Assembly (NCBI RefSeq): GCF_033720595.1
Contig: NZ_JAWWCF010000109.1
Location: 1-10,304 of the forward strand
Source of the DNA: Lishizhenia sp033720595
GTDB lineage: Bacteria; Bacteroidota; Bacteroidia; Flavobacteriales_D; Crocinitomicaceae
Direction: 5' to 3'
DNA: 10,304 bases
The first letter of the stretch is position 1. The number at the start of each line of letters is the position of its first letter. Below, piece by piece: positions 6,780 through 10,304 of the stretch. The notes below the pieces were generated by a model that was given only the letters and a program-made list of their open reading frames with translations, had not been told where the DNA came from and did no database searches. The position numbers and the translations under genes are program-made.

Positions 6780-7595
6780 ATGAAGTCAATAATCTGTGTG
6801 TGCTTACTACTGTTCTCAGGAATTACCTTTGGACAAGAAACCCAAACATTCTCTTTTTATTTTGAATCAAATAGAGCTACGTTTTCAAGCTTAGAATTCA
6901 AGAAGGTAGCGCAATTATTGGATACAGTACTTGTGCAACAGATAAAAATTACTGCAAGTTGTGATGATGTGGGAAGCGTAAAAAGCAATATGGTTTTATC
7001 TCAAAAGAGAGCAGATTTTGTAAAGTCTTATCTCGTAAATAACCTAATGCTAGAAGGTCATAAAATTGAGACCCAAGCTTTGGGAGAAATAGCATTAAAA
7101 GATTCAACACTATCATTTATTGAACAAAGAAAAAACAATAGGGTGGCTACCTTGAGGGTAAGTTATAACCTGAAGCAAAAACGAGAAGGATTAGATAAAG
7201 CAGAGCCTATAGTTGAAAAGAAAAGCGTTGCGTTAACAAATGTTGTGAAAGGGGATAAAATAAGATTAGAAGCAATACAGTTTGTAGGAGGGAAGGATGA
7301 GTTTTTAAATTCTGCTTACCCAATTTTGAATGAGCTGTTGCGTGAACTAAGGAATAATCCAGAAGTAAAAATTGAAATACAAGGACATGTTTGTTGTATG
7401 AAAGATGGAGGAGAAGGGGTGAATTTAGTTACAGGTAGAAAGACCTTGTCTGAAGATAGAGCAAAGGCAGTTTATGATTATCTCGTGCAAAGAGGAATAG
7501 AAGAAGATAGACTGAGTTATGTAGGGTTGAAAAGTAAATACCAAACAGGAATAAATAACCTCGCAGATAGACGAGTAGAAATATTGATAAAATAA
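6780..7595 (+). CDS. Secreted protein with two tandem OmpA-like domains
   Basis: A complete 271-residue protein. A signal peptide is clear (MKSIICVCLLLFSGITFG, cleavage probably before QETQ); there is no lipobox, so it should be periplasmic or loosely envelope-bound. Domain 1 (about 23-128) has SCDDVGSVKSN, LSQKRADFVKSYL and RKNNRVATLRV, matching the peptidoglycan-binding OmpA C-terminal fold, with D62/D63 and R77 as candidate diaminopimelate contacts. Domain 2 (about 159-271) has IEIQGHVCCMKDGG, LSEDRAKAVYDYL and DRRVEILIK; the usual TD(N) after GH is replaced by VCC, and C205/C206 sit in the loop with an insertion before the LSEDRA helix. There is no beta-barrel. It stands alone with its own promoter and terminator. 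The likely role is anchoring to or sensing peptidoglycan; the partner is unknown. Confidence 0.85.
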   Translation: MKSIICVCLLLFSGITFGQETQTFSFYFESNRATFSSLEFKKVAQLLDTVLVQQIKITASCDDVGSVKSNMVLSQKRADFVKSYLVNNLMLEGHKIETQALGEIALKDSTLSFIEQRKNNRVATLRVSYNLKQKREGLDKAEPIVEKKSVALTNVVKGDKIRLEAIQFVGGKDEFLNSAYPILNELLRELRNNPEVKIEIQGHVCCMKDGGEGVNLVTGRKTLSEDRAKAVYDYLVQRGIEEDRLSYVGLKSKYQTGINNLADRRVEILIK

Positions 7596-7654
7596 TTAGC
7601 TACTCTACAATTTTAGCAGCAATTGACACGTGATAGTTAGAGCATAAGAACGTT

Positions 7655-7921
7655 TCATATGTAGAGTGTAAAAAGCACCTCACTTTGAGGTGCTTTTTGA
7701 TAATCGTCTATTTGAGCAAAGATTTTCTCTTTCATCCACCACGTTAAAACATCTTCTACTGGAAGTTGTAAGTGTTTTGATAGGGTAATTATTTGAAGCT
7801 TTGTTGGAAGGAGTTTACCATTTTCAAATTTGCTGATTAAGGCTTGATCTATTCCACTAACTTGTGCCAAGTCCTTAACTTTCAACTTTAAATGGTTACG
7901 TTGTGTTTTAAGGATATTCAT
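7655..7921 (-). CDS. Small XRE-family helix-turn-helix regulator
   Basis: An 88-residue protein from ATG 7921. The HTH_3 domain occupies residues about 3-60: KDLAQVSGIDQALISKFENGKLLP is a textbook XRE helix-turn-helix with the ISKFENG recognition segment. It is followed by VEDVLTWWMKEKIF, which resembles the short tail of Bacteroidota regulators that continue LLTLWLADKIY. An upstream in-frame TTG at 7948 would add nine residues, but it lies inside the putative operator and promoter, so ATG is preferred. The last nine codons (KAPQSEVLF) coincide with a strong symmetric terminator, and the stop at 7655-7657 lies beyond its T-run. Homologues of this type usually run somewhat longer, so the C-terminus may be shortened. 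Role: probable DNA-binding repressor; its target is unknown, with autoregulation the simplest guess. Confidence 0.8.
   Translation of the reverse strand: MNILKTQRNHLKLKVKDLAQVSGIDQALISKFENGKLLPTKLQIITLSKHLQLPVEDVLTWWMKEKIFAQIDDYQKAPQSEVLFTLYI
7670..7698. terminator. Bidirectional intrinsic terminator of the OmpA-like and XRE genes
   Basis: A perfect 13-bp stem, AAAAAGCACCTCA / TGAGGTGCTTTTT, with a 3-base loop (CTT at 7683-7685). The A and T flanks form a T-run on either strand. It serves the plus-strand OmpA-like gene 75 bases after its stop. On the minus strand it lies within the coding end of the XRE gene, upstream of that gene's stop codon. Confidence 0.8.
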
Positions 7922-7941
7922 TTTTATTGACTTATTAGTTC

Positions 7942-7977
7942 TTGACAAATTCAGTCAATATCATTTGGTCTTCCAAA
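7942..7977 (-). promoter_or_regulatory. Probable promoter and operator of the XRE regulator
   Basis: Read on the minus strand, TTTG (7974-7977) is followed after exactly 20 bases by TGAATTTG (7946-7953), one mismatch from TAnnTTTG. The -7 element is embedded in an inverted repeat TTGAC-N7-GTCAA (7942-7958), and a third copy of the half site, TTGAC, lies at 7927-7931 just before the ATG. Such a layout fits autorepression by the XRE protein. The -33 element abuts the T-run of the groEL terminator. The repeat arms are short (5 bp), so the operator call is tentative. Confidence 0.45.
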
Positions 7978-8007
7978 AAAAAGAGAGTCCCTTAAAAAGA
8001 GACTCTC
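7975..8007 (-). terminator. Intrinsic terminator of the groESL operon
   Basis: On the minus strand GAGAGTCTCTT pairs with AAGGGACTCTC across a TTT loop (11-bp stem with one T-G wobble; bases 7983-8007), followed directly by eight T residues (7982-7975). This is a strong rho-independent terminator about 75 bases after the groEL stop. Confidence 0.88.
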
Positions 8008-8022
8008 CATATATATTGCCAG

Positions 8023-8052
8023 CCTAACTATCTGTAAAAACAGGAAATTAGG
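8023..8052 (-). other. Imperfect stem-loop in the groEL 3' untranslated region
   Basis: CCTAA (8023-8027) pairs with TTAGG (8048-8052), and inside it CTGT (8032-8035) pairs with ACAG (8040-8043) across a four-base loop; a symmetric 4x4 internal loop separates the two helices. No T-run follows, so it is not a terminator by itself. It sits between the TTCG hairpin and the terminator. Function unknown; short helices may be chance. Confidence 0.35.
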
Positions 8053-8060
8053 ACAGAGAA

Positions 8061-8076
8061 ATCCGCCGAAGCGGAT
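8061..8076 (-). other. TTCG-tetraloop hairpin directly after groEL
   Basis: On the minus strand ATCCGC-TTCG-GCGGAT: a 6-bp stem closed by C(UUCG)G, the exceptionally stable RNA tetraloop. It starts five bases after the groEL stop codon. Without a following T-run it is more likely an mRNA 3'-end stabiliser or exonuclease barrier than a terminator. Confidence 0.6.
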
Positions 8077-8081
8077 ATAAA

Positions 8082-9722
8082 TTACATCATTCCTGGCATT
8101 CCACCTGGCATACCTCCTGGCATTCCTGCTGGTGCACCTTCTTCTTGTGGTTCATCTACAATTACACATTCTGTAGTCAACAACATAGAAGCGATAGAAG
8201 CAGCGTTTTCGATAGCGATACGCGTTACTTTAGTTGGATCAATAACTCCAGCAGCGTAAAGGTTTTCGAATACTTCAGTTCTTGCGTTGTAACCAAAGTC
8301 ATCTTTACCTTCTTTCACACGTTGAACGATAACAGCTCCTTCACCACCTGCGTTAGCAATAATTTGACGTAAAGGCTCTTCAATTGCTCTTCTTACGATA
8401 GCGATACCTGTAGTCTCGTCGTCATTAACTCCTTCTAAGTTTTCGATAGCGTCTACTGCACGAATCAAAGCAACACCACCACCTGGGATGATTCCTTCTT
8501 GAACAGCGGCTCTTGTTGCAGCTAATGCGTCATCAACTCTATCTTTCTTCTCCTTCATCTCTACTTCAGTAGCAGCACCTACGTAAAGAACAGCAACTCC
8601 TCCAGCTAATTTAGCCAAACGCTCTTGTAATTTCTCTTTATCGTAGTCAGAAGTTGAAGCTTCCATTTGCACTTTGATTTGCTCTACACGTGCAGTGATT
8701 GCTTCTTTTTGTCCAGCTCCGTTAACAACTGTAGTGTTGTCTTTGTCGATCTCAACTTTTTCAGCAGTACCCAACATATCAACTGTTGCGTTCTCTAAAG
8801 TAAATCCTCTTTCTTCAGAGATTACTTGTCCACCTGTTAAGATTGCGATGTCTTCTAACATTGCTTTTCTTCTATCACCAAATCCTGGAGCTTTAACTGC
8901 AGCAATTTTCAGTGATCCTCTAATTCTGTTTACTACCAAAGTAGTTAAGGCTTCACCATCAACATCTTCAGCAATAATTAATAAAGGTTTTCCAGATTGA
9001 GCAACTGGCTCAAGTACAGGAAGTAAATCCTTCATGTTAGAGATTTTCTTGTCGTAGATAAGGATGTATGGATTCTCCAAATCAGCGATCATTTTCTCTG
9101 TATTTGTTACGAAGTATGGAGATAAGTAACCTCTGTCGAACTGCATACCTTCTACCGTTCTTACTTCAGTTTCTGTTCCTTTCGCTTCTTCAACAGTAAT
9201 CACACCATCGTTTCCAACAACTTTCATTGCTTCAGCAATCAATGATCCAATCATCTCGTCATTGTTTGCAGAGATAGAAGCAATTTGTTTGATTTTATCG
9301 TTATCAGAACCAACCTCTTGAGATAATTCTTTCAATTTAGCAACGATAGCCGTAACTGCTTTATCGATACCTCTTTTCAAGTCCATTGGGTTTGCTCCTG
9401 CTGCAACGTTTTTCAATCCTGCAGTAATGATAGCTTGTGCCAATACAGTTGCAGTAGTTGTTCCGTCTCCTGCAATGTCTGCAGTTTTAGAAGCAACTTC
9501 TTTTACCATTTGTGCTCCCATGTTTTCAGTTGCGTCTTTCAACTCAACTTCTTTGGCTACAGTAACACCATCTTTAGTTACGTGTGGAGCTCCAAATTTT
9601 TTGTCTATTACAACGTTTCTTCCTTTTGGTCCTAAGGTTACTTTCACTGCATTTGCTAATGCATCAACACCTTTTTTTAATTTTTCTCTTGCTTCTACGT
9701 CGAAGTAAATATCTTTTGCCAT
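8082..9722 (-). CDS. groEL: Chaperonin GroEL (60 kDa, Hsp60)
   Basis: A complete 546-residue group I chaperonin; with GroES it forms the ATP-driven folding cage in the cytoplasm. Visible landmarks: MAKDIYFDVEAREKL start, TLGPKGRNVVID (29-40), DGVTVAKEVEL with D51, the ATP-binding DGDGTTT-like loop GDGTTTATVLAQ (D86), the apical domain including KAPGFGDRRKAMLEDIA, and PGGGVAL preceded by the VDDALAATRAAVQEG region that contains the catalytic Asp equivalent to D398. The C-terminus carries the flexible GGM-type tail AGMPGGMPGGMPGMM. It is the second gene of the groES-groEL operon, 16 bases after groES. Codon use is more even and biased to frequent codons than in neighbours, as expected for a highly expressed gene. 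It carries several long antisense open frames, which are shadows. Confidence 0.99.
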   Translation of the reverse strand: MAKDIYFDVEAREKLKKGVDALANAVKVTLGPKGRNVVIDKKFGAPHVTKDGVTVAKEVELKDATENMGAQMVKEVASKTADIAGDGTTTATVLAQAIITAGLKNVAAGANPMDLKRGIDKAVTAIVAKLKELSQEVGSDNDKIKQIASISANNDEMIGSLIAEAMKVVGNDGVITVEEAKGTETEVRTVEGMQFDRGYLSPYFVTNTEKMIADLENPYILIYDKKISNMKDLLPVLEPVAQSGKPLLIIAEDVDGEALTTLVVNRIRGSLKIAAVKAPGFGDRRKAMLEDIAILTGGQVISEERGFTLENATVDMLGTAEKVEIDKDNTTVVNGAGQKEAITARVEQIKVQMEASTSDYDKEKLQERLAKLAGGVAVLYVGAATEVEMKEKKDRVDDALAATRAAVQEGIIPGGGVALIRAVDAIENLEGVNDDETTGIAIVRRAIEEPLRQIIANAGGEGAVIVQRVKEGKDDFGYNARTEVFENLYAAGVIDPTKVTRIAIENAASIASMLLTTECVIVDEPQEEGAPAGMPGGMPGGMPGMM

Positions 9723-9738
9723 TGTCTTAATTTTTTAA

Positions 9739-10014
9739 TTAACCGATGATTCCGTAAATGTCTGCTTCTCTCATGATAAGGTAAGTCTTACCTTCTAATT
9801 TGATCTCAGTTCCTGAGTACTGACCATAGATTACGCTATCGCCAACTTTTACCGTCATAGGCTCGTCTGGTTTACCATTTCCGGCAGCAACGATAGTTCC
9901 TCTTAATGGTTTCTCTTTCGCTGTATCTGGAATAATAATTCCACTTGCTGTCTTTTCTTCTGCAGGCGCTGGCTCTATAAGAACGCGGTCTGCTAATGGT
10001 TTCATTAATGACAT
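9739..10014 (-). CDS. groES: Co-chaperonin GroES (10 kDa, Hsp10)
   Basis: A complete 91-residue GroES. It caps the GroEL cavity as a heptamer. The diagnostic start KPLADRVLIEP (5-15), the mobile loop EEKTASGIIIPDTAKEKP (19-36) that contacts GroEL, the roof-region glycine segment VAAGNGKPDEP, and the closing DSVIYGQYSGTEIKLEGK...MREADIYGIIG are all present. ATG 10014 is chosen; an internal ATG at 10005 (MKPLADRV) is a possible alternative but homologues usually have a few residues before KPLADR. No Shine-Dalgarno sequence lies at the normal distance; an AAGGAG on the minus strand sits about 35 bases upstream, too far. First gene of the groESL operon; the leader contains a palindrome described separately. 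Confidence 0.98.
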   Translation of the reverse strand: MSLMKPLADRVLIEPAPAEEKTASGIIIPDTAKEKPLRGTIVAAGNGKPDEPMTVKVGDSVIYGQYSGTEIKLEGKTYLIMREADIYGIIG

Positions 10015-10052
10015 ATCTATTTGTGTTTATGTAAAATTTATATGGTGCTCCT

Positions 10053-10083
10053 TGTCGAAAAATATGCCAAAGCATATTTGACA
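10053..10083. promoter_or_regulatory. Palindrome upstream of groES (candidate operator or leader hairpin)
   Basis: AAATATGC (10060-10067) and GCATATTT (10072-10079) form a perfect 8-bp inverted repeat around a CAAA loop, flanked by TGTC (10053-10056) and GACA (10080-10083) as an outer arm separated by three unpaired bases on one side. It does not resemble CIRCE (TTAGCACTC-N9-GAGTGCTAA), which I do not find. I see no perfect TAnnTTTG promoter here; the best -7 candidate (TATTTTTC on the minus strand) falls inside the repeat. It lies 39-69 bases before the groES ATG, where a heat-shock control site would be expected. Confidence 0.45.
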
Positions 10084-10092
10084 GTTGAAAGC

Positions 10093-10129
10093 AAAAAAAA
10101 TGTCAGTATGCGTGACATACTGACATTTT
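10093..10129 (-). terminator. Intrinsic terminator of the upstream (SecG-like) gene
   Basis: A perfect 14-bp stem, AAAATGTCAGTATG / CATACTGACATTTT, with a 5-base loop (10111-10115). On the minus strand the stem runs into eight T residues (10100-10093). It separates the right-edge gene, which ends 46 bases upstream, from groESL, so groESL needs its own promoter in the 10015-10092 interval. Confidence 0.88.
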
Positions 10130-10174
10130 AAAATATTGTTTAAGCCAAATAAGAATGACGAAATGCCACGCTTA

Positions 10175-10304
10175 TTATTGAGCTCCTCCTTGTTCTCCTG
10201 CTGGAGCTTGAACTGGCTGTTCTGTTTGTGTTGCTTCTTCTTGTTGAACTGGTGCGTCTTGTCCTTTGTAAATCATTGTCATTACAATAGATAAAACTCC
10301 GATA
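10175..10304 (-). CDS. C-terminal end of a probable SecG preprotein translocase subunit (truncated by window edge)
   Basis: Only 42 residues and the stop are visible: IGVLSIVMTMIYKGQDAP followed by a Gln/Glu/Pro/Ala-rich tail (QQEEATQTEQPVQAPAGEQ...), ending in tandem TAA stops. A hydrophobic segment followed by a polar low-complexity tail matches the end of Bacteroidota SecG, whose second membrane helix is followed by such a tail, and secG commonly sits directly before groES in Flavobacteriales. SecG assists SecYE in protein export at the inner membrane. The diagnostic N-terminal part (VQNPKGGG) is outside the window, so the call rests on context and composition. Another small membrane protein is possible. 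Confidence 0.6.
   Translation of the reverse strand, partial: IGVLSIVMTMIYKGQDAPVQQEEATQTEQPVQAPAGEQGGAQ

Noticed and set aside
7602..7667. An inverted repeat ACTCTACA (7602-7609) / TGTAGAGT (7660-7667) flanking the gap after the OmpA-like gene.
   Set aside because: Eight bases separated by 50; too short and distant to support an attachment site or element without further evidence.
8085..8135. Short tandem repeats at the end of groEL.
   Set aside because: They encode the normal GGM-type C-terminal tail of GroEL, not an independent repeat element.
8145..9708. Several antisense open frames of 66-108 codons inside groEL on the plus strand.
   Set aside because: They mirror the biased codons of a highly expressed gene, have no recognisable domains and no promoter signals; groEL on the minus strand is certain.
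9872..10075. A 67-codon minus-strand frame overlapping groES and its leader.
   Set aside because: Its sequence is out-of-frame groES plus leader; low-complexity shadow with no family resemblance.
10015..10092. CIRCE or a classical sigma-32 promoter before groES.
   Set aside because: Neither TTAGCACTC/GAGTGCTAA nor a recognisable sigma-32 pair is present on the minus strand.
1..10304. Defence system, prophage, insertion sequence or CRISPR array.
   Set aside because: No transposase, integrase, repeat-spacer pattern or defence domain was seen; the lone XRE regulator is not accompanied by a toxin, methylase or nuclease gene.

Overview
The window reads as chromosomal DNA of a member of the Bacteroidota, most likely a marine or freshwater member of the Flavobacteriales. 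Evidence: low-to-moderate GC content; near absence of Shine-Dalgarno sequences; promoter-like TTTG/TAnnTTTG elements instead of -35/-10 boxes; the gene order (secG-like)-groES-groEL; a GroEL with a GGM-repeat tail; an OmpA-like protein with a GHVCC motif; and a bacterial GGGP synthase beside a phosphopantetheinyl transferase. No mobile element, CRISPR array, tRNA or rRNA was seen.

Layout. Positions 1-3387 hold a tight plus-strand run: the 3' part of phytoene synthase (crtB), type 1 IPP isomerase (idi), a eukaryote-type 6-pyruvoyl-tetrahydropterin synthase, a class I CPD photolyase, and a small cysteine-free peroxiredoxin-fold protein that overlaps the photolyase by ATGA. The run combines carotenoid synthesis (photoprotection), isoprenoid supply, pterin synthesis and light-driven DNA repair, so it looks like a light-stress block. 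Positions 3447-5243 hold uvrC, the incision nuclease of nucleotide excision repair, which extends the DNA-repair theme. Convergent to it on the minus strand is a two-gene overlapping pair at 5314-6742: an Sfp-type phosphopantetheinyl transferase followed by a geranylgeranylglyceryl/heptaprenylglyceryl phosphate synthase. The latter may draw on the same polyprenyl diphosphate pool as CrtB.

Positions 6780-7595 carry a secreted protein with two OmpA-like domains. It is transcribed divergently from the transferase and converges on a small XRE-type regulator (7655-7921, minus). The convergent pair shares one strong symmetric terminator, which lies inside the last codons of the regulator. Positions 7949-8081 are a non-coding gap holding the groESL terminator, two further hairpins and the regulator's probable promoter/operator. 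groEL (8082-9722) and groES (9739-10014) form a minus-strand operon. Upstream of it are a palindrome that is not CIRCE and a strong terminator for the next gene, whose C-terminal tail (probably SecG) runs off the right edge.

Most genes are conserved housekeeping or light-stress genes. I do not see a clear new defence or mobile system. The items most worth a second look are the terminator embedded in the regulator's reading frame (a possible non-stop mRNA), the structured groEL 3' region, the palindrome before groES, the eukaryote-like PTPS next to a photolyase, and the cysteine-free peroxiredoxin-like protein coupled to the photolyase.
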